Shown piece by piece: positions 18,240 to 26,807 of a stretch of DNA of 64,000 nt. Under the pieces are notes generated by a model, which was not told where the DNA came from, made no database searches, and saw nothing but the letters and a program-made list of their open reading frames with translations. How positions within the stretch are numbered: the first letter of the stretch is position 1; each line of letters starts with the position of its first letter. A program made the position numbers and the translations under genes. Origin of the DNA: Halonatronomonas betaini (GTDB taxonomy: Bacteria; Bacillota; Halanaerobiia; Halanaerobiales; Halarsenatibacteraceae); contig NZ_JADPIE010000007.1 in the NCBI RefSeq assembly GCF_015666175.1, positions 62,001-126,000 of the forward strand. The letters run 5' to 3'.

Positions 18240-19871
18240 ATGAAGAAGTATGGTTTAGGAATTTTGATTTTGACATTGGTTTTTACAATGGCGTTTAATG
18301 TTGAAGAGGTACGTGCAGAAGATATTTTAGCTGATATAGTAATTGAAGGTAACGAGAATATCTCTGAAGAGAGGATTATGGAATTTATTCAGAGTGAGAT
18401 TGGTGAAGAATATGATCGGACACAACTGAGAGAAGATATGGAAGCTGTTTATGATTTAGGTTATTTTGAAGATATTAATGTTAACTTTCAGAGTACAGCA
18501 GATGGCCTGGTAGCTATCTTTCAGGTTCAGGAATTTCCGGTATTAACAGAAATAAATATAACCGGCCTTGATGAGATTTATGATAGAGAAGATGTACTGG
18601 AAGAATTAGGTATTGCTGAAGGTGAGATATTAAATGTTGAAAGATTGAACTCAGGCATATCTGAACTCCGATTCCGCTTTCAGGAGGATGGCTATGCTCT
18701 GGCAAGGTTTGATGATGTTGATATAAGTCCAGAAGGTGTACTTGATATTCAGATTAACATAGGTTATTTAAATGAAATAAGACTTGAAGGTAATGAGAAG
18801 ACCAGGGATTATGTAATTTTAAGAGAATTTGATATTGAACCTGGTGATCCTGTTAATTTCAACAGGATTCAGGAAGGTTATCAGAATCTATTCATGCTTG
18901 AGTTTTTCGAGGACATTTATCCTGATCTAGTAATGGTAGATGAAGAAAATAACCGTGCAGATTTAGTGCTGGAAATGGAAGAGGGGAATACTGGAAGCTT
19001 AAATCTCGGTGGAGGTTATCGCCAGGATGCAGCCGGTGACGGTAGCTGGTTTGCCTTTGCTGATATCCAGGAAGAAAACCTCTTTGGCCGGGGACAGACT
19101 TTATCCTTTAATGTCCAGTTAGGTGATGAGCGTGAATATAACTTAGGATTTAGAGAGCCCCATGTCGATGGCACAGACCTTTCCTTTGGCTTTAATGTTT
19201 ATGATCAGTATAGATCCCTTGATGCTGAAAGAAAAAGAATTAGAGGTTTTACAACAACCTTTGGCCATCCGATTACCGAAACCTGGGATGGCGAGTTCCG
19301 ATTTAAAAATGACAGGAATTTAACTGATGAAGAGACAAGTAGAAGCATTACACTGAGTGGCGAAAGAGATACCAGAGATAATCCAATTTTCCCACAGAGT
19401 GGTGGTATAGATAGACTCTCAGCAGAATTTGCCGGTTATGTAATCGGTGGAGATAGCGAGTTTATTAAATATGGCACTGATAATCGTCGCTATTATGAAG
19501 GTTTTAGAGATGATCATGCAGTTGCCTTAAGACTTGATACAGGCTTTAGTAATGCTGAGCTTCCGTCTCATGAGCGTTATAGAATAGGTGGCCCGGATAC
19601 ATTACGGGGTTATAGAAGTAGATCTGGAGATAATAAAGCATTATTTAATCTGGAATATCGGATGCAGGTGATAGATAATGTCCAGGGTGTTCTTTTCGGT
19701 GATGCCGGTAGAGTCTGGGATCATGGCGAAAGTCTTAAATTCTCCGGTACTGATCATTCAACTGGACTTGGAGTAAGGTTAAATACTCCGTTAGGACAGC
19801 TAAGACTTGATTATGCCTGGGATAAAGACTGGTCAGGTACACCTCATTTAAGTTTTGGCCAGACATTCTAG
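18240..19871 (+). CDS. bamA: BamA/Omp85 outer-membrane assembly factor
   Basis: Omp85-family barrel of 543 residues, shorter than E. coli BamA (810). A signal peptide ends near VRA at about 25-27. About three POTRA repeats follow: one starting DIVIEGNENISEERI, one with ITGLDEIYDRED, one with IRLEGNEKTRDYVILREFDI. A 16-strand barrel makes up the C-terminal half, with the loop-6 motif LRGYRS and a terminal Phe (SFGQTF), the usual C-terminal barrel signal. ATG 18240 lies nine bases after AAAGGAGG; the TTG three bases earlier is possible. With tamB upstream and ompH downstream it is the folding centre of the locus. The reduced POTRA number is common outside Proteobacteria. Confidence 0.93.
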   Translation: MKKYGLGILILTLVFTMAFNVEEVRAEDILADIVIEGNENISEERIMEFIQSEIGEEYDRTQLREDMEAVYDLGYFEDINVNFQSTADGLVAIFQVQEFPVLTEINITGLDEIYDREDVLEELGIAEGEILNVERLNSGISELRFRFQEDGYALARFDDVDISPEGVLDIQINIGYLNEIRLEGNEKTRDYVILREFDIEPGDPVNFNRIQEGYQNLFMLEFFEDIYPDLVMVDEENNRADLVLEMEEGNTGSLNLGGGYRQDAAGDGSWFAFADIQEENLFGRGQTLSFNVQLGDEREYNLGFREPHVDGTDLSFGFNVYDQYRSLDAERKRIRGFTTTFGHPITETWDGEFRFKNDRNLTDEETSRSITLSGERDTRDNPIFPQSGGIDRLSAEFAGYVIGGDSEFIKYGTDNRRYYEGFRDDHAVALRLDTGFSNAELPSHERYRIGGPDTLRGYRSRSGDNKALFNLEYRMQVIDNVQGVLFGDAGRVWDHGESLKFSGTDHSTGLGVRLNTPLGQLRLDYAWDKDWSGTPHLSFGQTF

Positions 19872-19901
19872 AATAGGCTGGAATTTATAGCCGAAAGATA
19901 G

Positions 19902-19907
19902 TATAAT
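19902..19907 (+). promoter_or_regulatory. candidate -10 of an internal promoter before ompH
   Basis: TATAAT sits 50 bases before the ompH start in an 85-base gap, with a poor TGGAAT 17 bases upstream as the -35. It may give ompH extra expression beyond read-through from bamA. Confidence 0.35.
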
Positions 19908-19956
19908 AAAATATAGGGTTCAATAAGTTTTAAATACACAAGGAGGAGTTTTTTTA

Positions 19957-20379
19957 ATGAACAGGTTAAGCAAAGTTATGATGGTATCAGTATTAGTACT
20001 GGCAGTGGGTTTCTTTATGGCAACTCCAGCAGCTGCAGAGGGTGAGATTGCTTTTGTAAATTTACAAGAAGTTTTTGAAGCCCATCCAGATAAAGCTGAA
20101 GCTGAGGCTCAGTTAAATTTAGAGGCCCAGGAAATGCAGGCTGAATTAGAGGCTGAAGTTGACGAATTAAGCCAGGAAGAACAGCAACAGCTTTTAGAGC
20201 AATATCAGCAGGAATTAACTCAGCGGGAGCAGGAGTTGATTCAGGAAGTTCTAGCAGATATTGAAGGATTATTAAACCAACTGGCCGAAGAGAAAGGGGT
20301 TTCAGTAGTTCTTGATGGTCAGAATGTTTTATACGGTGGCTACGACCTTACCCCAGAATTAATTGAGATGATTGAGTAA
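19957..20379 (+). CDS. OmpH/Skp-family periplasmic chaperone
   Basis: A 140-residue secreted protein with signal peptide (cleavage near AAAEG, residue about 28). The beta-strand opening reads GEIAFVNLQEVFEAHP, a long Gln/Glu-rich coiled-coil arm fills residues about 45-100, and the OmpH closing strand is VSVVLDGQNVLYGGYDLT. This is the Skp layout: a trimeric base with three coiled-coil tentacles that hold unfolded outer-membrane proteins on the way to BamA. It has AGGAGGAG as ribosome site and its own terminator directly after. Two membrane-anchored relatives follow. Confidence 0.9.
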   Translation: MNRLSKVMMVSVLVLAVGFFMATPAAAEGEIAFVNLQEVFEAHPDKAEAEAQLNLEAQEMQAELEAEVDELSQEEQQQLLEQYQQELTQREQELIQEVLADIEGLLNQLAEEKGVSVVLDGQNVLYGGYDLTPELIEMIE

Positions 20380-20392
20380 TTAAAATCTCAAG

Positions 20393-20432
20393 GCCCGGGC
20401 CGGCAGTGCTGTCGGGTTCCGGGCTGTTTTTT
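20393..20432 (+). terminator. Rho-independent terminator after ompH
   Basis: GCCCGG (20393-20398) pairs with CCGGGC (20419-20424), with an inner CGGC/GTCG stem, followed by TGTTTTTTG. Some read-through into the following genes would be needed unless they have their own promoter, and none is obvious in the 40 bases after it. Confidence 0.85.
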
Positions 20433-20470
20433 GTTTATAATAATCTTCCTGATGATAAGGAGATTTTATT

Positions 20471-21445
20471 ATGGGAGATAAAAAGCTTAAAAATGATAAG
20501 AAGAAAAAAATAAATATAAAGGATAATCTAGTCCTGAAATATATATTATTTTTTGCTGCTCTGGCATTTGTTTTTGCAGGTGGGGCTGTAATATTTAATT
20601 ATGTACAGATGACAGCCTTTCAGCCTGAACGAGCAGCTTTTCAGCTTGATGTTTCTGGAGCAGAGAGATCTGTTCATGAAAATTACAGAAATTTAGTTGA
20701 GGGCAGTAGAGCTGAATCTGAATTAAGTCTGGCTAATGTTCAGGATAACCTGATACTCAGTCAGTCAAACCAACTTTTTTTCCTTGAAGAGAGGAAAAAA
20801 TTGCTGGCTGACCAGTATTATTTAATCGGAGAAATAAATCTTCAGAATCGCCTGGAAGCCTTAGAGAGAAGCCAGAAACAGGAGTTAGAGGAGTATGCTA
20901 CCAGGAGGCAGAATGAGATTCAGAGTCAGATTCTTGAGAAGCAACAGGAGATAAATCAGCAGATAATTGATCTGGAAGTTGGCTTATCAGAGGATGAACT
21001 GGCTTCACTCAGAAGCTATAGAAGAGAACTTCTTTCTGAATATCGGGCTGAACTCTTGAATTTAAGAGTTAAGTTAAGGGTGCTTGATATGACTGCAGCC
21101 AGAGAAGCTGAGATAAGAACAAGATTAGCTGAAATTGAAGAGGAAGTTGATAGACAGGTTGAAGCTGTCAGGGCCAGTCTTGAGTCTGATTTAAGAGAGG
21201 ATATCTATGATAAGGTTATTGAGCTTCAGGAGGAATTCTCTGATTATCAGTCTGCCAGAAATGAAGAGTTGAATCAGGCAATAGAGGCTAAGAAGAGAGA
21301 ATTAGATGTTGAATATCAGGATAGAAGAGAAGAATGGTATGCTGAACTTGAAAGTAATTATCTAAGTCATTTAGAATCCCAGGCAGAGACTGTTGCCTGG
21401 CTTGAAGATAATTTTAAATATTTGAGCAGGGAGCTGGATGAATAG
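20471..21445 (+). CDS. membrane-anchored long coiled-coil protein, function unknown
   Basis: A 324-residue protein with a lysine-rich cytoplasmic N-terminus (about 20 residues), one transmembrane helix (YILFFAALAFVFAGGAVIF, about 25-45), then some 270 residues of nearly continuous Glu/Gln/Arg-rich coiled coil into the periplasm. No enzyme motif is visible. It sits between the soluble OmpH gene and an anchored OmpH-like gene that overlaps its last eight bases, so the three are likely one functional set. Length and topology would allow it to reach across much of the periplasm. I infer a chaperone, spacer or tether role in outer-membrane protein transit; the sequence does not prove it. Confidence 0.7.
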   Translation: MGDKKLKNDKKKKINIKDNLVLKYILFFAALAFVFAGGAVIFNYVQMTAFQPERAAFQLDVSGAERSVHENYRNLVEGSRAESELSLANVQDNLILSQSNQLFFLEERKKLLADQYYLIGEINLQNRLEALERSQKQELEEYATRRQNEIQSQILEKQQEINQQIIDLEVGLSEDELASLRSYRRELLSEYRAELLNLRVKLRVLDMTAAREAEIRTRLAEIEEEVDRQVEAVRASLESDLREDIYDKVIELQEEFSDYQSARNEELNQAIEAKKRELDVEYQDRREEWYAELESNYLSHLESQAETVAWLEDNFKYLSRELDE

Positions 21446-21992
21446 GATGGATAAGTTGAAAGCATTTTTTAGTTTTAAAGATAACCAACGCTGGCTGATT
21501 GCAGTATTAATTATATTTATTTTGACAGGAATTGGTTCGTCTTTGTTGACCTATCAGTATTTAGAGGTCTGGAGGGAGGAACCTGAAGAGCCTGAACCAG
21601 AACCGGCAATTGGCTATATAAACCTGGAGAGACTTCAGGCTGAGAGTGAACTGGCCGCTGATTTTCAGAGAGAACTTGATGAAAGAGGTCAGGAGTTAGA
21701 AGAGATTTACAATGCTGCCGGTGATGGTAGTGCCAGAGAGACCTATGATCAGGAACAGATTTATCAACAATATGAATTCACTCAGAGCGAGCTAGCCCGT
21801 CAGTTTACAGAGCTAATGAAAGAGGCCATTGATAAGCTGACCGGCGAGTATGATCTCTGGATGGTTATCGAGGCTGACAGGGTGATTGCCGGTGGGATCG
21901 ATATAACAGATGAGGTTGCCAAGCATTTAGATGCAGATCTAGCAGAGGAGGCTGAACTGGATGAAGGAGAGCCAGTCGAACCAGGTGAGTAA
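21438..21992 (+). CDS. membrane-anchored OmpH/Skp-like protein
   Basis: A 184-residue paralogue of the OmpH protein at 19957 that keeps a transmembrane anchor (WLIAVLIIFILTGIGSSLLTY, about 19-40) instead of a cleaved signal. After an EPEEPEPEPA linker the OmpH fold is recognisable: opening strand AIGYINLERLQAES, a short coiled coil, closing strand LWMVIEADRVIAGGIDITDEV, aligned with the same parts of the soluble protein. Its start overlaps the previous gene by eight bases and its end overlaps lpxD by 32, so it is translated within the lpx operon. It is probably a tethered version of the Skp chaperone. Confidence 0.78.
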   Translation: MNRMDKLKAFFSFKDNQRWLIAVLIIFILTGIGSSLLTYQYLEVWREEPEEPEPEPAIGYINLERLQAESELAADFQRELDERGQELEEIYNAAGDGSARETYDQEQIYQQYEFTQSELARQFTELMKEAIDKLTGEYDLWMVIEADRVIAGGIDITDEVAKHLDADLAEEAELDEGEPVEPGE

Positions 21993-23031
21993 ATTTCAGT
22001 TTAAGGCCAGTGAGCTGGCAGAATTAATTGATGGAACTCTAAAGGCAGATCCTGAGCTGGAGATAAATGGCTATCGCGGGGCTGGTTCTGTAAGTGCCAA
22101 GCAATTGACCTATGCTGAATCAGATGAATACCTGGAAGCTGCCATGAAAAACTCTGCAGGGCTGGTTTTAGTGACTGCTGATTTATATCAGGATGAAATT
22201 CCTGCCATTATAGTTGATAACCCCAAACTTGCCTATGCCAGGTTGGCCAGGCAGTTTCCAGATAAGAGATATTATAAACCTGGAATTGCTGATTCGGCCA
22301 TAATAGGAGCCGGTTTTGAATCTGGTGAGGATATCTCAATCCATCCAGGAGCTATAATCGGCGATAATGTTTTTATTGGTGACAGGGTTAGAATTGCTGC
22401 TGGCGTTATTATTGGTGATAATTGTGAATTAGGTGATGATATTCTGCTCCATCCTGGTGTTAAGATAATGGCTGAAACCTGGATTGGAGACAGGGTTGAG
22501 ATACAGGCTGGTGCAGTTATAGGCTCTGATGGCTATGGCTATGTAAGTGATGCTGGCAAGCATTATAAGATGCCCCAGTTAGGCCAGGTTGTCATTGAAG
22601 ATGATGTTGAGATCGGGGCCTTAACTGCAATTGACCGGGCTGCAAATGAGAAGACAGTTATCGGTCAGGGCACTAAAATAGATAATCTGGTTCAGATTGG
22701 CCATAATGTAGAGGCTGGCAGAGATAATCTGATTGTCTCCCAGACAGGGATTGGCGGCAGCACAAAACTTGGAGCCAGGGTAACTCTGGCCGGTCAGGCT
22801 GGAATTGAAGATCATATCAGGATTGCAGACGATGTGACAGTAACCGGTAAAGCCAAAGTTAGTAAAGATATTAAGGAATCTGGTTTCTATTCCGGAATTC
22901 CTGCCAGAGAACATAGAGAATATCTAAAAGAAGCTGCTGGAATTAGGCGGATAAATAAATTAAAAAAAGAAATATCAGATATTAAAGGTGAATTGGAAGA
23001 GATCAAGAACTATTTAAAGGAGGAAGATTAA
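21961..23031 (+). CDS. lpxD: UDP-3-O-acyl-glucosamine N-acyltransferase
   Basis: LpxD adds the N-linked acyl chain to the lipid A precursor after LpxC has deacetylated it; cytoplasmic, acyl-ACP dependent. The 356 residues show an N-terminal uridine-binding domain (about 1-105), a left-handed beta-helix of hexapeptide repeats, the catalytic His in LVQIGHNVEAG, and a helical C-terminus. GSDGYGYV is also characteristic of LpxD. The start at ATG 21961 follows GAGGAG by ten bases and lies inside the preceding gene. It opens the lipid A part of the locus. Confidence 0.95.
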   Translation: MKESQSNQVSKFQFKASELAELIDGTLKADPELEINGYRGAGSVSAKQLTYAESDEYLEAAMKNSAGLVLVTADLYQDEIPAIIVDNPKLAYARLARQFPDKRYYKPGIADSAIIGAGFESGEDISIHPGAIIGDNVFIGDRVRIAAGVIIGDNCELGDDILLHPGVKIMAETWIGDRVEIQAGAVIGSDGYGYVSDAGKHYKMPQLGQVVIEDDVEIGALTAIDRAANEKTVIGQGTKIDNLVQIGHNVEAGRDNLIVSQTGIGGSTKLGARVTLAGQAGIEDHIRIADDVTVTGKAKVSKDIKESGFYSGIPAREHREYLKEAAGIRRINKLKKEISDIKGELEEIKNYLKEED

Positions 23032-23033
23032 TA

Positions 23034-23654
23034 GTGAATATTATTAGCAAGATTGCAATTGTATTTTTAATAATAGTTGGAGTTATGGCATTTTTGCAGC
23101 CTGCAGATGCTGCAGATACTGATTTGATTTTAACACCGACTGCAGGAATCATTGAGAATCAGGGAGCAGTTGGGGCAGAGAGAATAGGCTCTGATACCAG
23201 GATTTATGGCCTATTTAAGCTGGAGAACTTTATTGAGATTGGTGGTCAGGTAATAGATAAGCCCCAGGAACCTGAACTAGGGATTCTTTTAAAGACAAGG
23301 CTGATTGCAGAGGGCGATGGTCGACCTGATATTGCTGTTGGAATTAGAGGCCGTTCACTCTATGCAGTTGGAAGCCTGAGCTTTTATGAGAATACAAGAG
23401 GTCATTTTGGTCTTTCAGATAGCTCAATGGGAGGCATCTTCTTTGGGATAGACCATGTGATTAACCCCCATGATGTCCAGATAGTTGATGAAGAAGGTAA
23501 TGGGATGAGACTTCCTAGAACTAGAATTATGGCAGAATACCTGGATGAAGAATTTAATTTTGGTGCCAGAATGAATTTTACACCTGAGTTATCAGTTGAG
23601 TTAAGTCTAATTGGCCTTGATAAGGCCAAGGCAGGAGTCCATTTTAATTTCTAA
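23034..23654 (+). CDS. small predicted outer-membrane beta-barrel protein
   Basis: A 206-residue secreted protein with signal peptide (cleavage near AADA, about 25-28). The mature part alternates hydrophobic and polar residues in short strands and ends in AGVHFNF, with the terminal Phe typical of outer-membrane barrels. Parts such as GRPDIAVGIRGRSLYAVGSLSF recall YjbH-like barrel domains, but I do not claim that family. The GTG start lies two bases after lpxD, so it is translationally linked to lipid A synthesis. It may be a lipid A-related barrel or pore. Confidence 0.6.
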   Translation: MNIISKIAIVFLIIVGVMAFLQPADAADTDLILTPTAGIIENQGAVGAERIGSDTRIYGLFKLENFIEIGGQVIDKPQEPELGILLKTRLIAEGDGRPDIAVGIRGRSLYAVGSLSFYENTRGHFGLSDSSMGGIFFGIDHVINPHDVQIVDEEGNGMRLPRTRIMAEYLDEEFNFGARMNFTPELSVELSLIGLDKAKAGVHFNF

Positions 23655-23693
23655 TAATTAGTTTATCAAATTCCTGGTCAGGGAGGTAATTCT

Positions 23694-24350
23694 ATGAAAA
23701 AGAGTTATGATATTATTAAGTTGGGGTCAATTTTACTCTTCGTCCTGATGTTAGTTCTGACTTTATCTCAGGCAGCAGCTGCTAATGTTCAAATTCGGGC
23801 AGGCAGATTGGATTATCAGGCAGATTGGATAGATTTAGAAGACGGTGTTACAATCTTCTGGGAGGAATATGAGATTGTCTCTGACCGGGGAGAGATTGAT
23901 AGACCGGAATCGATCACTTATTTATATGATAATGTCGAGGTGGCTTTTGAGCGAGGCTTTATAAATTCAGATAATTTAGTTATTTATATGAATGAGGATG
24001 AGTTGGTTTTTACTGATAATGTGTTTTTGGATTATAGAAGAGGACAGGCTGAAGATGATGAAGATGAGGGTGAAGAAAGACTGGAATTGTCCAGTGAAAG
24101 GCTAGTTTATAATACTGAGGCGGGGACCTTTGATTTTGAAGATGATATTGAAATTAGACAGGCTGGAAGAACAATTAGAGCTGGTGCTGGAACTTATAAT
24201 GAAGCTGAAGATGTTTTTTATTTCCGGTCAGGGGTGGAGATAGTTGAAGATGATGGCGATAGAATAACAAGTGAAACAGCCAGACTTGATTTAAGTGAAG
24301 GCGATCTCTTTACTGCTGAAGGAAATGTTGAAATAGAGCTTCAAATGTAA
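23694..24350 (+). CDS. LptA/LptC-like OstA-domain periplasmic protein
   Basis: A 218-residue secreted protein with signal peptide ending near QAAAAN. The mature part consists of jelly-roll strand repeats as in LptA/LptC/LptD-N: IRAGRLDYQADWIDLEDGVTI, then SDRGEIDRPESITYLYDNV, SERLVYNTEAGTFDFEDDI and ITSETARLDLSEGDLF. It probably forms part of the LPS bridge. A second and third OstA-like gene lie at 29647 and 30242, so the locus encodes three. Its place directly before the LptF/G permease at 24372 suggests it is the partner of that permease. LptA versus LptC cannot be settled: it lacks a clear membrane anchor, which favours LptA. Confidence 0.75.
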   Translation: MKKSYDIIKLGSILLFVLMLVLTLSQAAAANVQIRAGRLDYQADWIDLEDGVTIFWEEYEIVSDRGEIDRPESITYLYDNVEVAFERGFINSDNLVIYMNEDELVFTDNVFLDYRRGQAEDDEDEGEERLELSSERLVYNTEAGTFDFEDDIEIRQAGRTIRAGAGTYNEAEDVFYFRSGVEIVEDDGDRITSETARLDLSEGDLFTAEGNVEIELQM

Positions 24351-24371
24351 AGCAATAGAGGAGGAAAAATT

Positions 24372-25499
24372 ATGCCTTCAATAAAACCGGCTATCATAGA
24401 TAAATATATATTTAAAGAGATGGCCCGTCCTTATATAGCCGGAGTTATGGTTATAGGTATAGTTATGCTCAGTAATTTTTTATATGAAGTTGCTGAATTG
24501 ATAATAGTTCAGGAGGTTCCAGTTAATGAGGTCCTGCGGCTTTTATTATATCAGTTGCCTGAGATATTTGTGCAGTCATTTCCAATGGCTGTTTTATTTG
24601 CAGTAATGTCAGGTCTGGGACGATTGACCAGGGAGAATGAATTTTCTGCTTTAAGAATGGGGGGCTACAGTCTATACAGGCTGGCAGTTCCGTTAATTGT
24701 ATTTGGTGTTGTAATAAGTATTTCTACCTTTGTAATTAATGAACAGGTTGTCCCCTGGACAAATCACCAGGCCAGAAATATTATCAGGGGTTCGATGCTT
24801 CAGGATGTAATGCCTGAGGTCAGAGAGAATGTCTTCTTTGAAGGTCCAGATGGCCGGGTCTTTTATGTTCGAGGTTATGATGAGGAAGAGTTGATTCTCT
24901 CCCATGTTGTAATCTTTGATCAGGCTGCCACAGATGATTTTCCTGAAGTGATTACTGCCGCTGAAGGCCAGGTAATGGGCTCTGATTGGCTGCTCCATAA
25001 TGGCCATATTCATAGCTATGATAGTGGCGGAAGGCTTGAAATGGCAGCTGGGTTTGACCAGATGACAATAGAGCTTGAAGATGATATGGAGAGGTTTTTA
25101 GCCAGGCAGAGGACACCGGCTGAAATGAGCAGGACTGAACTTCGCCGGGAAATTGAGCTCTTTCAGCGGAGTGGAATTGATGTAACCAGATTGCTGGTGG
25201 ATTACCATATGAAACTTGCATTACCGTTAACACCGCTAATTTTTATTTTAATTGGTATGCCTTTAAGCCTGGGAAATAGAGAAAGCCGGGCTCTGTCTTT
25301 AGCTTTAACAGTTATTATAATATTTTTGTATTATCTGCTGGTCTCATTTTCTAGATCGCTGGGACGAAATGGTGTATTAGACCCGTTAGTGGCAGCCTGG
25401 TTGCCAAATGGTTTTTTTACTTTAATAGGTATAAACCTTATTATCTGGCGAAATAAATGGTATAACTTCTTGAATAATGTGCTGGCTCGTATTTTTTAA
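24372..25499 (+). CDS. LptF/LptG family LPS export permease
   Basis: A 375-residue inner-membrane protein of the YjgP/YjgQ family. Three N-terminal membrane segments, including the FPMAVLFAVMSGLGRLTRENE coupling region, are followed by a periplasmic beta-jellyroll of about 150 residues, then three C-terminal segments (TPLIFILIGMPLSL onward). Two such proteins and two LptB make the exporter that extracts LPS; the other half is at 31622. Spacing to lpxC is 15 bases. The pair cannot be named F or G with certainty. Confidence 0.9.
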   Translation: MPSIKPAIIDKYIFKEMARPYIAGVMVIGIVMLSNFLYEVAELIIVQEVPVNEVLRLLLYQLPEIFVQSFPMAVLFAVMSGLGRLTRENEFSALRMGGYSLYRLAVPLIVFGVVISISTFVINEQVVPWTNHQARNIIRGSMLQDVMPEVRENVFFEGPDGRVFYVRGYDEEELILSHVVIFDQAATDDFPEVITAAEGQVMGSDWLLHNGHIHSYDSGGRLEMAAGFDQMTIELEDDMERFLARQRTPAEMSRTELRREIELFQRSGIDVTRLLVDYHMKLALPLTPLIFILIGMPLSLGNRESRALSLALTVIIIFLYYLLVSFSRSLGRNGVLDPLVAAWLPNGFFTLIGINLIIWRNKWYNFLNNVLARIF

Positions 25500-25514
25500 G
25501 AAAGGTCTGGTAAA

Positions 25515-26375
25515 ATGCTATATCAATCAGGTAAGGAACAGACAATTAAAAAGCCAGGAAGCCTGGTAGGGACAGGTCTCCATAGCGGGGAACGCTGTCA
25601 GGTTACTGTTAAACCTGGGAGAGCCGGTCAGGGAATTATCTTTAAAAGAATTGATCTTCCTGGGAAACCTGAGATTAGAGCCAGGGCTGAGGCGATTAGT
25701 TCTGATAGGAGGGCAACATCTTTAGGTAGAAATGATCAGCTTATTGTCGGTACTGTTGAGCATTTACTTGCTGCAGCTGCAGGGCTTAGGCTGGATAATC
25801 TAGTTATAGAGATAGATGGTCCAGAGCTGCCAGCAGGTGATGGCAGTGGCTGGATATATTATAAACTTTTTATGGAGTCCAGGATTGTTGAAATTGAAAG
25901 GCCAAGACATGTATACTGGTTGAAAGAGCCAGTAATTTTAAATGCCAGGGGTTCAAAATTAATTGCTCTGCCTCTGGCTGGAGATATTTTTGAAATAAAC
26001 CCAATTTTTGAATATTATCTTGATTACGGGGAAAATCCCCCTGGTAAAGCAGCAGCAGCCTTTGAAATAGGTGGAGATGATTTTGATCAGATAATCTCTG
26101 CCAGAACATTTGCTTTAGCTGATGAGGTTGAGTCATTAAAGGCTGCCGGCTTAGCCAAAGGTGGAACTATAGATAATGCAGTAATTTATGGGAAAAATGG
26201 GCCAGATAAAGATCTAAGAATTGCTGAGGAACCAGCATATCATAAGTTAATTGATCTGATTGGAGATCTATATTTAGCAGGCCCGGTTATTGCAAGGTTT
26301 ATTGGAATTAGAAGTGGTCATAATTTGAATCAGGAGATGGCCAGAATATTGAGGAGGTTTATCGATGGAGTTTAA
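25515..26375 (+). CDS. lpxC: UDP-3-O-acyl-N-acetylglucosamine deacetylase
   Basis: Zinc amidase for the committed step of lipid A synthesis, about 286 residues. Zinc ligands are visible as the His of TVEHLLAA and as His and Asp of YHKLIDLIGD; the general acid is the His in RSGHNLN. The conserved PAGDGSG segment is also present. The end overlaps fabZ by 11 bases, so the two are translationally coupled. If the cell uses the 3-amino sugar made by GnnA/GnnB, LpxC would still be needed to remove the 2-N-acetyl group, as in other GnnAB organisms. Confidence 0.95.
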   Translation: MLYQSGKEQTIKKPGSLVGTGLHSGERCQVTVKPGRAGQGIIFKRIDLPGKPEIRARAEAISSDRRATSLGRNDQLIVGTVEHLLAAAAGLRLDNLVIEIDGPELPAGDGSGWIYYKLFMESRIVEIERPRHVYWLKEPVILNARGSKLIALPLAGDIFEINPIFEYYLDYGENPPGKAAAAFEIGGDDFDQIISARTFALADEVESLKAAGLAKGGTIDNAVIYGKNGPDKDLRIAEEPAYHKLIDLIGDLYLAGPVIARFIGIRSGHNLNQEMARILRRFIDGV

Positions 26376-26796
26376 TATTGAAGAAATTCAGGAATTTTTA
26401 CCCCACCGCTATCCCTTATTATTAATAGATAGAGTTCTGGAGATGGAAGAGGGTAAATCAATTAAAGCTATTAAGAATGTCACAATAAATGAGGAGTTTT
26501 TTCAGGGCCATTTTCCTGGCCATCCAATTATGCCAGGGGTTTTAATCGTTGAAGCCATGGCTCAAGCCGGTGGAGTTCTGCTTTATAAGAGTGGCACCGG
26601 GGAGAAGGGTTCGATATCATACTTTGCAGCAATTAAAGAAGCTAAATTTAGAAAACCAGTTGTGCCTGGGGATACTTTATTGTTAGAATGTGAAGTTTTA
26701 AGAATGAGGAGATCCTTAAGTAAGATAAAGGCTAAAGCTACTGTTGATGGCCAGGTGGCAGCTGAAGCAGAGTTAACCTTTGCTACCAGGAAATAG
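26365..26796 (+). CDS. fabZ: 3-hydroxyacyl-ACP dehydratase
   Basis: Hot-dog-fold dehydratase of 143 residues, cytoplasmic. The signature HRYPLLLIDRV and the active-site segment GHFPGHPIMPGVLIVEAMAQ with catalytic His and Glu are intact. It shares the 3-hydroxyacyl-ACP pool between membrane fatty acid elongation and lipid A acylation by LpxA/LpxD, which explains its place between lpxC and lpxA. It overlaps lpxC and is followed after 11 bases by lpxA. Confidence 0.96.
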   Translation: MEFNIEEIQEFLPHRYPLLLIDRVLEMEEGKSIKAIKNVTINEEFFQGHFPGHPIMPGVLIVEAMAQAGGVLLYKSGTGEKGSISYFAAIKEAKFRKPVVPGDTLLLECEVLRMRRSLSKIKAKATVDGQVAAEAELTFATRK

Positions 26797-26807
26797 GAGG
26801 ATTTGAT

